The notes: generated by a model from the sequence alone, not told the origin. A stretch of DNA of 64,000 nucleotides from Myxococcales bacterium (GCA_016706225.1 JADJKB010000008.1:372001-436000), one strand, 5' to 3'; positions 41,587 through 50,724 are shown, counted from the first letter of the stretch. Made by a program: numbers and translations.

Positions 41587-44541
41587 CTACAAAAGCCCAG
41601 GCTTTCCGCTCTGTCGGCGTCTCAGCTCGGTCTCGATCAGCGCGACGTGCTCGTGCTCTTCGGCCTCGAGCTCGCGATACATGCGCCAGACCGTGCTGCC
41701 CCGCGCGAGTCGCGCCGTTCGCTCCGAGAAGAAGAGCTTGGCGCGCTGCTCCAGCCCGAGCGCCACCTCCAGCAGCTCGATGGCGGTCTTCGGTGCGGCG
41801 TTCGCGTCGGCGAAGAGCGCGGTGATCTGCGCGCCGACCTCGGTCGACCCGAGCCCGGGTGCCGCGATGTGATAGCGCGACGCCAGCAGCTCCAGGTGTT
41901 CACGCTCCATCAGGGCCAGTCGCCCAAACATCTCGCTGAGCTCGGGATCAGACGTGGATTGTGCGCCGCGCTCGTAGAAGGCCCAGCCGCCGAGCTCGAC
42001 CTCCATGGCCTGCTGCACGGCGGCTCGCGCCGCGTCGTCGGGGAGCGCGCTGTCGTACTCCCGCGTGAGCTGGCCGCCGCACGCCGAACACCGCCCAAAC
42101 GGAAACGCGAACCCCTCGTATTGCTTGTGACACGAGCCGCACTGCCAGCGGATGCTCGCGCCGGCACAACACACGTAGGGCTCGCCGGCCTCGATGCGCC
42201 CGTGACAGCGCGGACACTTGCCCTCGCCGGCGGGAAACTCCTCCGGACCTGCCTCGATGGCGGCGGGCGGCCAGGCGCGGTTGGCCAGGAAGGCGCTGAT
42301 GTGGCGAGCGGCGCGCCGCCCGGCGCCGAGTGCCAAGATCACCGTCGCGCCGCCGGTGACGATGTCGCCTCCCGCGAACACACCGGGCAGGTTGGTGGCC
42401 TGGCTGACGGGATCGGCCTCGATGTAGCCCCACTTCGTGAGCCCGAGTCTTGCCACCGAGCGCGGCACGATGGGGTTGGCGCGCGTGCCGAGGGCGTAGA
42501 GCACGGTGGTGGCCGGCACGTCGGTGAATTGCCCCTCGACCGGCACCGGGCGCCGCCGCCCCGAGGCGTCGGGCTCGCCGAGCTCCATGTGCTGGCAGCG
42601 CACCCCCCGCACGTTCTCGTTTGCGTCCAGCAACACCTCGGTCGGTGCGCGCAGGAAGTGGAACTCGATGCCCTCTTCGCGGGCGTGCCGCAGCTCTTCG
42701 GCGCGCGCCGGCGCCTCGGCCTCGGTGCGCCGATACACACAGTGAACCTGTCGCGCGCCGAGGCGCTTCGAGACCCGCAGGCAATCCATGGCCGTGTTGC
42801 CTGCACCGATGACGACCACCGCCTCTCCTAGATCGATGGGCGTGTCGCGGTATGGGAAGCGGTCGCCGCCCATCAGGTTCACGCGCGTCAAGAACTCGTT
42901 GGCGCTCAACACCTGGCCGGCGCCCTCGCCCGGCAGCCCGAGGAAGACGGGGTAGCCGGCACCGGTCGCGATGAACACCGCAGTGAACCCCATCTCGCCC
43001 ATCAGCTGCTCGAGCGTGAACGTGCGGCCCACGACCTTGTTCACCTCGAAGCGCACGCCCAGGTTCTCGAGCGCCCGGATCTCCTTCTCGATGGACTCGC
43101 GCGGCAGGCGGAAGCTCGGAATGCCGTAGCGCAGCACTCCACCCACGACGTGCAGGGCCTCGTACACCACGACCTCGACGCCCTCCCGGGCCAGATCTCC
43201 GGCGCAAGCGAGGCCGCCGGGACCGGAGCCGACGATGGCGACGCGGCCCTTCTTCGGGTCCTTTGCCACCGGCTCGGTGATCGGCGTCGGCGCCTGGTCA
43301 CCGACGAAGCGCTCGAGCCGACCGATGGCCACGGGCTCCATCTTTTTGTGGAGGATGCACTGCGCTTCGCACTGGCTCTCCTGCGGGCACACCCGCCCGC
43401 AGATCGACGGGAACAGGTTGCTCTCGTGAATGACCGAGAGCGCGCCGGGCAGATCGCGGACCAGAATGTGGCGGATGAAACGCGGGATGTCGATATTGAC
43501 CGGGCAGCCGGCGATACAGGTGGGGTGGACACACTGAATGCAGCGTTCGGCCTCGAGCAGCGCGTTTGCCTCGGTGTAACCCAGGCCTACCTCGTCGAAG
43601 GTCCGCGAGCGCTCGAGCGCCGGCCGCTCCGGCATCGGCGTGGCGGTGGCCGGAACCTGCTTCAGCTTCTTGTAGTTGCGTTTGCCCTCCTCGAACAGCT
43701 GCAGCTCGAGGTTACACACGTGGTTGAAGTCTTCCTCGGCGCGCTGCTCGAGGCCCTTGAACCGGCGCTGCCGGATGCTCAGCTCCTCGAAGTCCACGGC
43801 GTGTGCGTCGAAGTCCGGTCCGTCCACACAGGCGAACCGCACCTCACCACCGATGGTGACGCGACAAGAGCCACACATGCCGGTGCCGTCGACCATGATG
43901 GCGTTCAGGCTGACGACGGTGGGGATCGCGCTTGGCCGTGTGACCTCGGCCACGGCCCGCATCATGGGCAGAGGCCCGATACCAATCACGCGCGCGGGTC
44001 TCGGCTCCCGGGTGATGACCTCGGCCAGTGCCGCCGTCACCAGTCCGGCGCGTCCGTGACTGCCATCGTCGGTGCACACGATGAGCTCGTCGCTGATCTC
44101 GGCAAAACGCTGCTCCCAGAAGACCAGGTTCTGCGAGCGGAAGCCGATGATGCTGGTGACCCGGTGGCCTGCCTGCTTGAAGGCGCGCGCCTGCGGATAG
44201 ATGGGAGCCACGCCCAGCCCGCCCCCGACCAGCACCACGTGCCCGGGCTCGTCGACGTGGCTCGGCACGCCCAGCGGTCCCACGAAGTCGAGGAACCAAT
44301 CCCCGCGTTTGTAGTTCGACAGCATCTCGCGCGTCGAGCGGCCGAGGGCCTGGATGACCAAGGTCACCGTGCCGCGACTGCGATCGAAGTCCGCGATGGT
44401 CAGCGGGATACGCTCGCCGTTTTCGTGCAAGCGCAGCATCACGAACTGGCCGGGCTCGGCTGCCTTTGCGACGTCCGGCGCAAAGACCTCCCATAGGAAG
44501 GTCGCATCGGAAAAAATTTCGTGGTGGACGATCTGGTACAC
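41587..44541 (-). CDS. fused NfnA-NfnB transhydrogenase/glutamate synthase-like flavoprotein with zinc-ribbon and rubrerythrin-like tail
   Basis: 984 residues, four parts. (1) 1-250: NfnA-like ferredoxin-NADP reductase with VVLVGGGLGVAPI and a [2Fe-2S] site (Asp218, Cys223, Cys226, Cys238), the Asp plus three Cys pattern expected of NfnA. (2) About 255-755: NfnB/GltD-like, eight Cys for two [4Fe-4S] clusters (334, 337, 342, 346; 381, 385, 391, 395), FAD site VAIVGSGPGGLACAG and NAD(P) site VVVIGAGNTAMDC. (3) 776-822: four Cys pairs of a zinc ribbon or rubredoxin-like unit. (4) 840-975: ferritin-like four-helix domain with two ExxH (EREH, EEHEH) and further Glu. Start GTG at 44541 has GGAGA seven bases upstream; ATG 44574 is an alternative. 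Confidence 0.88.
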   Translation of the reverse strand: MYQIVHHEIFSDATFLWEVFAPDVAKAAEPGQFVMLRLHENGERIPLTIADFDRSRGTVTLVIQALGRSTREMLSNYKRGDWFLDFVGPLGVPSHVDEPGHVVLVGGGLGVAPIYPQARAFKQAGHRVTSIIGFRSQNLVFWEQRFAEISDELIVCTDDGSHGRAGLVTAALAEVITREPRPARVIGIGPLPMMRAVAEVTRPSAIPTVVSLNAIMVDGTGMCGSCRVTIGGEVRFACVDGPDFDAHAVDFEELSIRQRRFKGLEQRAEEDFNHVCNLELQLFEEGKRNYKKLKQVPATATPMPERPALERSRTFDEVGLGYTEANALLEAERCIQCVHPTCIAGCPVNIDIPRFIRHILVRDLPGALSVIHESNLFPSICGRVCPQESQCEAQCILHKKMEPVAIGRLERFVGDQAPTPITEPVAKDPKKGRVAIVGSGPGGLACAGDLAREGVEVVVYEALHVVGGVLRYGIPSFRLPRESIEKEIRALENLGVRFEVNKVVGRTFTLEQLMGEMGFTAVFIATGAGYPVFLGLPGEGAGQVLSANEFLTRVNLMGGDRFPYRDTPIDLGEAVVVIGAGNTAMDCLRVSKRLGARQVHCVYRRTEAEAPARAEELRHAREEGIEFHFLRAPTEVLLDANENVRGVRCQHMELGEPDASGRRRPVPVEGQFTDVPATTVLYALGTRANPIVPRSVARLGLTKWGYIEADPVSQATNLPGVFAGGDIVTGGATVILALGAGRRAARHISAFLANRAWPPAAIEAGPEEFPAGEGKCPRCHGRIEAGEPYVCCAGASIRWQCGSCHKQYEGFAFPFGRCSACGGQLTREYDSALPDDAARAAVQQAMEVELGGWAFYERGAQSTSDPELSEMFGRLALMEREHLELLASRYHIAAPGLGSTEVGAQITALFADANAAPKTAIELLEVALGLEQRAKLFFSERTARLARGSTVWRMYRELEAEEHEHVALIETELRRRQSGKPGLL

Positions 44542-44672
44542 GGGTGTGTTCTCCGATCTCGACGCACTGAGCATTGAACACCGCGCGGCGAGCGCCCAGT
44601 GAATTCTCCGGCCGCTCTGCGAAGAAACTGCGGGCCCGCTCGCGGCGCCTGCGCTATCGTGGAATCGCAACC

Positions 44673-45107
44673 ATGGCCGAGACGCCGACCTTCGTTCGCT
44701 CCGTGATGCAGTCGGACGTGGTGTCCCTGACGCGGGATCAATCCCTCGACGAGGCGGCCAGGATCTTGGCCGCACTGGACATCGGCGGCGCGCCCGTCTG
44801 CGACGCCGCCGGGCGCGTGCTGGGGATCCTCAGCAAGACGGACGTCGTCGAACACGCGAGCGGCAGCACGATCGCAGGCAGCGTCGAGGACGCCATGAGC
44901 CCGGGCGCGGTCTCCGTTGGGCCAGACGAGCCGCTCGAGAGCGCCATCCGGCTGATGGCATTCGAGGGCGTGCACCGGCTCGTGGTGCTGGACGCCGAGT
45001 CGCAGCTCGTGGGCATCATCACCTCGATGGACGTGCTGCGAGTGCTGGCCGGCTTCGACCTGGCCACCACGCGAGGCAAGCTGCCGGTCCCCGGACGGCG
45101 TCGTTAA
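44673..45107 (+). CDS. CBS-pair domain protein
   Basis: 144 residues containing two CBS motifs: VRSVMQSDVVSLTRDQSLDE through VLGILSKTDVVEH, then VEDAMSPGAVSVGPDEPL through LVGIITSMDVLRVL. Stand-alone CBS pairs bind adenine nucleotides and report energy or redox state to a partner. None is obvious apart from the divergent Nfn fusion 131 bases away. The ATG at 44673 is used because the open frame upstream is Arg-rich shadow. It overlaps the convergent phosphoesterase gene end by 4 bases. Confidence 0.88.
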   Translation: MAETPTFVRSVMQSDVVSLTRDQSLDEAARILAALDIGGAPVCDAAGRVLGILSKTDVVEHASGSTIAGSVEDAMSPGAVSVGPDEPLESAIRLMAFEGVHRLVVLDAESQLVGIITSMDVLRVLAGFDLATTRGKLPVPGRRR

Positions 45108-46291
45108 GAAGCTGCCCGTTCGAGTGTGAGCAGCGTGATCTCAGCTGGCGCGCCGAGGCGCATGGGCGGGCCCCAATAGCCCGTGCCGTTGCTGACGTAG
45201 ACCAGCGCGCGGCCAAAACGCGCCAGGCCAGACACCACGGGCTGCTGCAGGCGCACGAAGATGTTCCACGGGAAGATCTGGCCGCCGTGGGTGTGCCCGG
45301 ACAGCTGCAGGCCCACGCCGAGCCTGTCCGCCTCGAACACCTGTCGCGGCTGGTGGGCCAAGAGCACGAGCTCCCGCGAGTCGTCGCGCCCGGCCACGGC
45401 CTTCTTCAGATCCGCGCCGTGCCCGCGGCCAAATCGATGTGCCGAGTAGTCGTCGACGCCCGCGAGATCGTAGCTGACGGCGCCCTCACCGATCTGGACG
45501 CGTTCGTTGCGGAGCACTCGAATCCCCAGGCGCTCGAGCTCGTGACACCAGGCCTCGGCCCCCGAGTAATATTCGTGGTTTCCCGTCACGAAGAACACGC
45601 CGTACTTCGCGCGCAGGTCCCCGAGGGGAGCTACGTGGTCCGCGAGCTGCGCCACCGAACCGTCGACCAGATCCCCCGTGATGACGATCACGTCGGGTTC
45701 GAGCGCATTCGTCTCGCGCACGACGCGTTCGATGAAACCGCGCTGGATGGTCGAGCCGACGTGTACGTCCGAGAGCTGAGCGATGGTCGTGCCGTTCATC
45801 TCCGCGGGCAGTCGCGGCAGCGCGACCGTCAGCCGTTTGACCATCAGCTCGGTGAGCCCACTGCGTGCTGCCAGTGTGCCGGCTCCTCCGGCGACCAGAG
45901 CGACGCCCACGCCGAGCATGCGGGTCAGGGCCAATCGCCGCTCCGGATCATCCGGCGGGGTCTCGAGCAGGCGACCCGCCAGGCCCAGGCCCACACGACC
46001 GGCGTCGACCACGAGCAGCAGCATCACCGTCAGAAACAACAGCCCCATCCAGCTGAAGGTGCCGAGCAGCACCGGGCGCAAGCTCTCGACGCGATGCCCA
46101 CGGGCAAGGGTGAAGGTGAGCGGGATGCTCGCAAAGAGGGCGATGATGAGGCCGGTCAAGATCCGGTGCCACATCAGCGGGAGCGCGACGTCTCGGACGA
46201 GGCGGGCCCAGACGTAATAGTGGAGGCTCCCGGCCAGGGAGAGCACGACCACGAAGAACACGACGAAGGAGAGGGCTCGCGGCACGAGCAC
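45104..46291 (-). CDS. membrane-bound metallophosphoesterase (YkuE/YaeI-like)
   Basis: 395 residues: four TM helices in the first 145 residues, then a calcineurin-like domain with QLSDVHVGS, TGDLVDG, GNHEYYSG and SGHTHGGQIFPW. Members of this membrane-tethered family are linked to phospholipid or cell-envelope turnover, but the substrate here is unknown. All metal ligands are present. It ends overlapping the CBS gene. Confidence 0.85.
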   Translation of the reverse strand: MLVPRALSFVVFFVVVLSLAGSLHYYVWARLVRDVALPLMWHRILTGLIIALFASIPLTFTLARGHRVESLRPVLLGTFSWMGLLFLTVMLLLVVDAGRVGLGLAGRLLETPPDDPERRLALTRMLGVGVALVAGGAGTLAARSGLTELMVKRLTVALPRLPAEMNGTTIAQLSDVHVGSTIQRGFIERVVRETNALEPDVIVITGDLVDGSVAQLADHVAPLGDLRAKYGVFFVTGNHEYYSGAEAWCHELERLGIRVLRNERVQIGEGAVSYDLAGVDDYSAHRFGRGHGADLKKAVAGRDDSRELVLLAHQPRQVFEADRLGVGLQLSGHTHGGQIFPWNIFVRLQQPVVSGLARFGRALVYVSNGTGYWGPPMRLGAPAEITLLTLERAAS

Positions 46292-46367
46292 TCTCTATAG
46301 GCACGCGATCGGGGTGCGGCCAGCCCACGGCTGGGCAAGCGCCGATCATTTCCGTAGACTCTGCGCA

Positions 46368-47672
46368 ATGACGACGCACAAGTTGGCTTCTCTGGTTCTC
46401 GTGCTGGCCTTTTCCGCGCTCGGTTGCGCCGACGACGCGGGGGGCGGCGGAGGCGGAACCGGCGGCAGCGGCGGCAGCGGCGGCAGCGGGGGCGGCGGCA
46501 ACCTGAGCTGTCCGGGCGGCGAGGACGTCACCGGCTGCACTGCGGTGCTCTCCCCCGGCAGTGACGACGCGGCCAACCTTCAGACTGCGTTCATCGAGGC
46601 CAAGAGCGGCGACACGGTGTGTTTGTGCAAGGGCACCTACAGCCTGACCAAGGAAGTGTCCCTGGCGGTCCCGCAGATCACCGTCAAGGGGCTGGGGGCG
46701 AACATCGACGACGTCGTGATCGACTTCGCCGGACAGACCCAGGGCGACGATGGCGTCACCGTGACCAGCGACGGTTTCACCGTCGAAAACCTCGGCATCA
46801 AGAACTCGCCCGGCAACGGCATCGTCGTCACCGGAGCCGAGGACGTCACGTTCCGGAAGCTCAAGGTCTGGTGGGATGCGGGTTCGGTGACCAGCAACGG
46901 CGCGTACGCCATCTATCCGGTCAAGAGCACCCGCGTGATCATCGAGGACTCGGAGATCATCGGCGCCGCCGACGCCGGCGCCTACGTCGGCCAGTGCAAC
47001 CAGGCCATCGTGCGGCGCAACAAGGTGCACGGCAACGTCGCTGGCATCGAGATCGAGAACACCACCGACGCCGAGGTCTACGACAACGAGGCCTGGGACA
47101 ACAGCTCCGGCATCCTAATCTTCACGCTTCCGAACCTGGAGAAGAAGGACGGCGCGCGGGCGAAGGTCCACGACAACAAGGTGCACGACAACAACCGCGA
47201 CAACTTTGCCGAGTCCGGCACCATCGTCAGCAACGTGCCGGCGGGCACGGGGGTGCTGCTCATGGGGTCCGACGAGACCGAGCTCGCGAACAACGTCATC
47301 GAGAACAACAAGAGCGTCGGCATCCTGATCGTCAGCTTGACCACCCTCGACCTGGTACTGCAGTCCAAGCCCGATCCCGCCACCGATCCCGATCCCGAAA
47401 AGACCTACATCTTCGGCAACACCTTCAAGAACAACGGCACCGATCCCCAGACGATCTTGGCGCAGTTCAACATCAAGCCGCTCGAAGACGTGGTGTGGGA
47501 CGGCGTGCGAAAGACCACCGTGACGGACGGGACGCTGTGTCTGGGGGACGGCGCGCCGCCGTCGTACCGGAACATCCATGCGCCCGCGGGGCTCGTGAAC
47601 CCGGGGGCACACACCACCGACGCCACGCCCCATCAGTGCAAGCTGCCCGAGCTGCCGACGCTGTCATGGTAG
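46368..47672 (+). CDS. parallel beta-helix lipoprotein, TIGR03805-like
   Basis: 434 residues: lipobox SALGC, Gly-rich spacer, then a parallel beta-helix with Asn ladders (IVRRNKVHGNVAGIEIENTT, VYDNEAWDNSSGILI, LANNVIENNKSVGILI). The opening (LQTAFIEAKSGDTVCLCKGTY) and the frequent partnership with an SO2930-type di-haem cytochrome recall the TIGR03805 family, function unknown. It overlaps the next gene by 7 bases. Exported to the outer membrane or surface by the lipobox. Confidence 0.82.
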   Translation: MTTHKLASLVLVLAFSALGCADDAGGGGGGTGGSGGSGGSGGGGNLSCPGGEDVTGCTAVLSPGSDDAANLQTAFIEAKSGDTVCLCKGTYSLTKEVSLAVPQITVKGLGANIDDVVIDFAGQTQGDDGVTVTSDGFTVENLGIKNSPGNGIVVTGAEDVTFRKLKVWWDAGSVTSNGAYAIYPVKSTRVIIEDSEIIGAADAGAYVGQCNQAIVRRNKVHGNVAGIEIENTTDAEVYDNEAWDNSSGILIFTLPNLEKKDGARAKVHDNKVHDNNRDNFAESGTIVSNVPAGTGVLLMGSDETELANNVIENNKSVGILIVSLTTLDLVLQSKPDPATDPDPEKTYIFGNTFKNNGTDPQTILAQFNIKPLEDVVWDGVRKTTVTDGTLCLGDGAPPSYRNIHAPAGLVNPGAHTTDATPHQCKLPELPTLSW

Positions 47673-48760
47673 TCGCCCGCACCGCGTTCACCGCGCTGCT
47701 GCTGCTCGGCAGCAGCCTGCTCGGTGGCTGCGGTGACTCGGAGCCGGCGGAGACCGCGTACACCGGCCCGCCCATTCCGTGGGCCTTCGCTCCGTTCCCG
47801 AAGGAGCGGGCGCCGAAGGACAATCCGACGACGCCGGCGAAGGTCGAGCTCGGTCGGCTGTTGTTCTACGATCCCATCCTGTCGACGGACGGCTTGGTTG
47901 CCTGCGCCACCTGTCACAGCGAGATCTGGGGACTCTCCGACGGGCTCCCGCGCTCGGTTGGCATCGGCGGGGTCGGAGCCACGGGGCCGGGGCGCACGGG
48001 GCCGAACGTGACCCGGCGCAACGCGCCGACGCTGTGGAACGTCTCGCACAAGAAGACGCTCTTCTGGGACGGACGCGCGAGCTCCCTCGAGGAACAGGCC
48101 CTCGCGCCGCTCGCGGACGCAAAGGAGCTCGGGCGCGACCTCGGAGAACTGGTGACGGCGCTCGCCGCTGTGAATGAATACGCGGAGCGCTTCGCCGCGG
48201 CCTTCCCCGCGGACTCCGCGCCCATCAGCGGCACGAACCTGGCGCGGGCCATCGCCGCGTTCGAGCGAAGTTTCACCAGCCGGCTCGCGCCGTACGATCG
48301 CTACGTCGCCGGCGACGCGGGCGCGCTCGACACCGAGTCGATCCGCGGCATGGAGCTGTTCGCCGAGGCGAAGTGCGCGACGTGTCACGTACCGCCGCTC
48401 TTCGACAGCCCCAAGTTCGCCGACCGAGGTGTGGAGAGCGAAGACGACCGCGGACGCGGGGAGATCACCGGGGCGCCGGCGGACGACGGGCTGTTTCAGG
48501 TGCCGACGCTGCGCAACACGCGGGACTCGGAGCCCTACTTTCACGACGGCTCGACCCAAGATCTTCGTGACGCCGTCGAGCGCGAGGTGCTGTTTGCGGT
48601 CGCGCGCGGCGAGTCGCCGGCGCTCGCTGCCGACGAGATCGACGCCATCGCGCGCTTCATCGACAAGGCGCTGACGGATCGCACGCAGGAGCCGCATCGC
48701 CCGAAGACGGTGCCGAGCGGCCTGCCGGTGCCCAAGGACGGATTCCGCATCCCGCGCTGA
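47666..48760 (+). CDS. di-haem cytochrome c peroxidase/MauG-like lipoprotein
   Basis: 364 residues: lipobox LGGC, then two haem sites CATCHSEI and CATCHVPP, with LGRLLFYDPILSTDG, SLEEQALAPL and YFHDGSTQDL, the conserved lines of the bacterial CcpA/MauG family. These reduce peroxide or carry out long-range oxidations with two c-haems. The start ATG lies inside the beta-helix gene end. The pair probably acts at the same membrane. Its final codons begin a 19-bp sequence that recurs 670 bases later. Confidence 0.88.
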   Translation: MVVARTAFTALLLLGSSLLGGCGDSEPAETAYTGPPIPWAFAPFPKERAPKDNPTTPAKVELGRLLFYDPILSTDGLVACATCHSEIWGLSDGLPRSVGIGGVGATGPGRTGPNVTRRNAPTLWNVSHKKTLFWDGRASSLEEQALAPLADAKELGRDLGELVTALAAVNEYAERFAAAFPADSAPISGTNLARAIAAFERSFTSRLAPYDRYVAGDAGALDTESIRGMELFAEAKCATCHVPPLFDSPKFADRGVESEDDRGRGEITGAPADDGLFQVPTLRNTRDSEPYFHDGSTQDLRDAVEREVLFAVARGESPALAADEIDAIARFIDKALTDRTQEPHRPKTVPSGLPVPKDGFRIPR

Positions 48761-49440
48761 GCGCTTCGTGCCCAGGCACACCCGCAGGGCTCCCGTCGCG
48801 TTCACGGAGTGTCTGAAGCTCTGTGCGGGCCAGTCGAATTGCTCGAGCGTGTGCAAGACGGTCCATCCCGTCGCGGGAGCCCTGACGGACAAGTACCTCG
48901 CTTGCCTCGCCACGCCCTGTCCCGCCGCGTGTGGCCAATCCGGCAACGGAACGGACGTGGTCCGGGGCTGGTGCACGCTCGCGATCGCCACCTGCTCGCT
49001 GTCCGTCACCCAAGCTGACTGCGAGAAGGCCCTGGCTCAGAGCTCGGCCCTCTCCGGCTGTGGCGAGGCCACGTGGAAGTCGCTCGAATGTGATCTTCAG
49101 AAGGGCCTGAAGTGCGATGCGACCGGCTACCCGACGAGCGATCCCACTTGCAGCGCCATCGCGGACTCGTGCGCTCACGTCCCCTGCGCTGGCGGCGGGA
49201 CCTCGGACGGTAGTTGCGGCTGGGGCTGCGACGATTGGCAAGCACACTGCGGGCCGGGCGGACTCGACTGTGAGTGCACGGCGGGCAAGAACAAGGGCAA
49301 GAAGCTCACCCTCACCAGCGCGTGCGACGAGGTCGCCCTGGAGCTCGGCTGCTCGCAGTGAAGGTTCGTCGGCGCTTCGGCAACCCTGCGCGTCAACCGA
49401 GTCACCGGCCTGGCCTCCGCCCCCGCGCTGAGCGCTTCGT
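48751..49440. repeat. 19-bp direct repeat flanking the Cys-rich gene
   Basis: CCCGCGCTGAGCGCTTCGT occurs at 48751-48769 (end of the peroxidase-like gene, including its stop) and at 49422-49440. Similarity continues on both sides more weakly. The 671-bp period encloses exactly one gene that lacks its leader. Confidence 0.7.
48768..49361 (+). CDS. Cys-rich protein, probably 5'-truncated
   Basis: 197 residues read from a GTG. It begins at once with mature-type sequence (FTECLKLCAGQSNCSSVCK) and has 25 Cys in all (TPCPAACGQ, CGWGCDDWQAHCG, LDCECTAGKNKGKK), a disulfide-rich secreted design. No signal peptide is present. The upstream junction falls inside the 19-bp direct repeat, so the leader may have been lost when the piece was inserted or duplicated. 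Weak expression or non-function is likely unless exported by another route. Family not recognised. Confidence 0.55.
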   Translation: MPRHTRRAPVAFTECLKLCAGQSNCSSVCKTVHPVAGALTDKYLACLATPCPAACGQSGNGTDVVRGWCTLAIATCSLSVTQADCEKALAQSSALSGCGEATWKSLECDLQKGLKCDATGYPTSDPTCSAIADSCAHVPCAGGGTSDGSCGWGCDDWQAHCGPGGLDCECTAGKNKGKKLTLTSACDEVALELGCSQ

Positions 49441-49441
49441 A

Positions 49442-49480
49442 CCTAGAACACCGATCAGCTTGCGCTGCTCGTGCTCTAGG
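49442..49480. repeat. 39-nt imperfect hairpin, first copy of a dispersed element
   Basis: CCTAGAACACCGATCAGC, loop TTGC, GCTGCTCGTGCTCTAGG: arms pair with one bulge and two mismatches. The first 29 bases recur exactly at 53699-53727. Sits between the Cys-rich gene and the SO2930-type gene. Confidence 0.7.
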
Positions 49481-49489
49481 ACCTTTACG

Positions 49490-49540
49490 TTGGGGCTGCG
49501 CCCCAAACCCCCGGCCTTCGGCCGTGCGCGCTCCGCGCGC
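49490..49540. terminator. three consecutive stem-loops
   Basis: TTGGGGC/GCCCCAA (49490-49506, 3-nt loop), CGGCC/GGCCG (49512-49524) and GCGCGC/GCGCGC (49526-49540, loop TCC). Clustered GC hairpins like these resemble the block at 7379-7424 and may terminate transcription or mark a repeat family. No U tract follows. Confidence 0.5.
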
Positions 49541-49635
49541 GAGCGCCGAACACCTTGCAAGTCCCGGAAAACAAACGACGTTCAACCTGTTCGGCGCTCT
49601 AGGCACACTGACCCGGGCCGCGCTATGAACAGAGG

Positions 49636-50724
49636 ATGCAGCGATTCATCGGGGTGGGACTGGCGGCCGTGCTGCTCGCAGGCTGCGGCTCGAGCGACGA
49701 CGGAGGTTCGAGCGGGGGCGGCGGCGTGACCCCGGCTCCGGTGGGGCAGCCCTGGGAGAGCCTCGCCGAGTGGAACTTGTTCGATGCCAAAGGAGAACCG
49801 GCGGCACGAGTCGTGGCCTACGACGTGGTCTCTCCTCTGTGGTCGGACGCCACCAGCAAACACCGCTTCGTGTACCTGCCGAAGGGCGCGAAGATCGGCT
49901 ACCAGGTGCAAGAGATCTGGCAGTTCCCGGTCGGCACGATCTTGGTGAAGAACTTCGACTACCTGAACGACGCCCGCGATCCGAGCCTGGGCGTGCGCAG
50001 GCTGGAGACCCGCCTCCTGGTCCACGAAGCCGATGGCTGGGTGCCGCACACCTACGTGTGGAACGATGACGCGACCGAGACCGTGCGCACCGTCGCGGGC
50101 AAAGACATCCCGGTCACGTTCATCGACGCCGCGGGGAAATCCCACGACCTGAGCTACGGGGTTCCGAACACGAACCAGTGTCAGGAGTGTCACGGTCTGG
50201 GGCCGATGCTGGACACGCTCGGTGGACGCACGCGCCAGCTCAACCGCGATCACGACTACGGGAAGGGGGCGGTCAACCAGATCGATCACTTCGCGGAGCT
50301 CGGTTGGCTCGACAGCGCACCCCCGCCTGCGACCGAGCGGCCGACGCTGAGTGACCCCAGCGGAAGCGCAAGCGCCGCGGACCGCGCGCGCTCGTACCTG
50401 GATGCCAACTGCGGACACTGCCACGCGGAGGGGCGACTGGCGTCTTCGAGCGGGCTGATGCTGGATTTCGCCAAGACCGCGCCGGAGAGCCCGACGGCCG
50501 TGTTTGGCGTCTGCAAGACCCCGACCTCTGCCGGCGGTGGAACCTGCGGGCTGACTTACGACATCGTGCCGGGCAATCCCGGCGAGTCGGTCATGATGTG
50601 CCGCATCGCGTCGCGCGCTCCACAGGTGCAGATGCCGCCCCTCGCGACGCAGCTCGTCGATGACACCGGCGTGCAGGTGATCGGTGAGTGGATCGCGAGT
50701 ATGGCGCCCACACCTTGTAAGTGA
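49636..50724 (+). CDS. SO2930-family di-haem c-type cytochrome lipoprotein
   Basis: 362 residues: lipobox LLAGC, Gly/Ser spacer, then PLWSDATSKHRFVYLPKG, FPVGTILVKNF, NQCQECHGLGP and DANCGHCHAEGR, the two CxxCH sites. This matches the family (TIGR03806) that commonly lies beside TIGR03805 beta-helix proteins, role unknown. The beta-helix, peroxidase-like and this gene probably formed one operon before the Cys-rich piece separated them. A GTG near its stop could begin the next gene. Confidence 0.86.
   Translation: MQRFIGVGLAAVLLAGCGSSDDGGSSGGGGVTPAPVGQPWESLAEWNLFDAKGEPAARVVAYDVVSPLWSDATSKHRFVYLPKGAKIGYQVQEIWQFPVGTILVKNFDYLNDARDPSLGVRRLETRLLVHEADGWVPHTYVWNDDATETVRTVAGKDIPVTFIDAAGKSHDLSYGVPNTNQCQECHGLGPMLDTLGGRTRQLNRDHDYGKGAVNQIDHFAELGWLDSAPPPATERPTLSDPSGSASAADRARSYLDANCGHCHAEGRLASSSGLMLDFAKTAPESPTAVFGVCKTPTSAGGGTCGLTYDIVPGNPGESVMMCRIASRAPQVQMPPLATQLVDDTGVQVIGEWIASMAPTPCK

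Noticed and set aside
41592..41605. AAAGCC-CA-GGCTTT hairpin as a terminator
   Set aside because: It lies inside the Nfn coding end with a 2-nt loop and only a short T run; too weak to call.
49442..49480. Integron attC site
   Set aside because: The hairpin has no RYYYAAC/GTTRRRY core pair and no integrase or cassette array is nearby.
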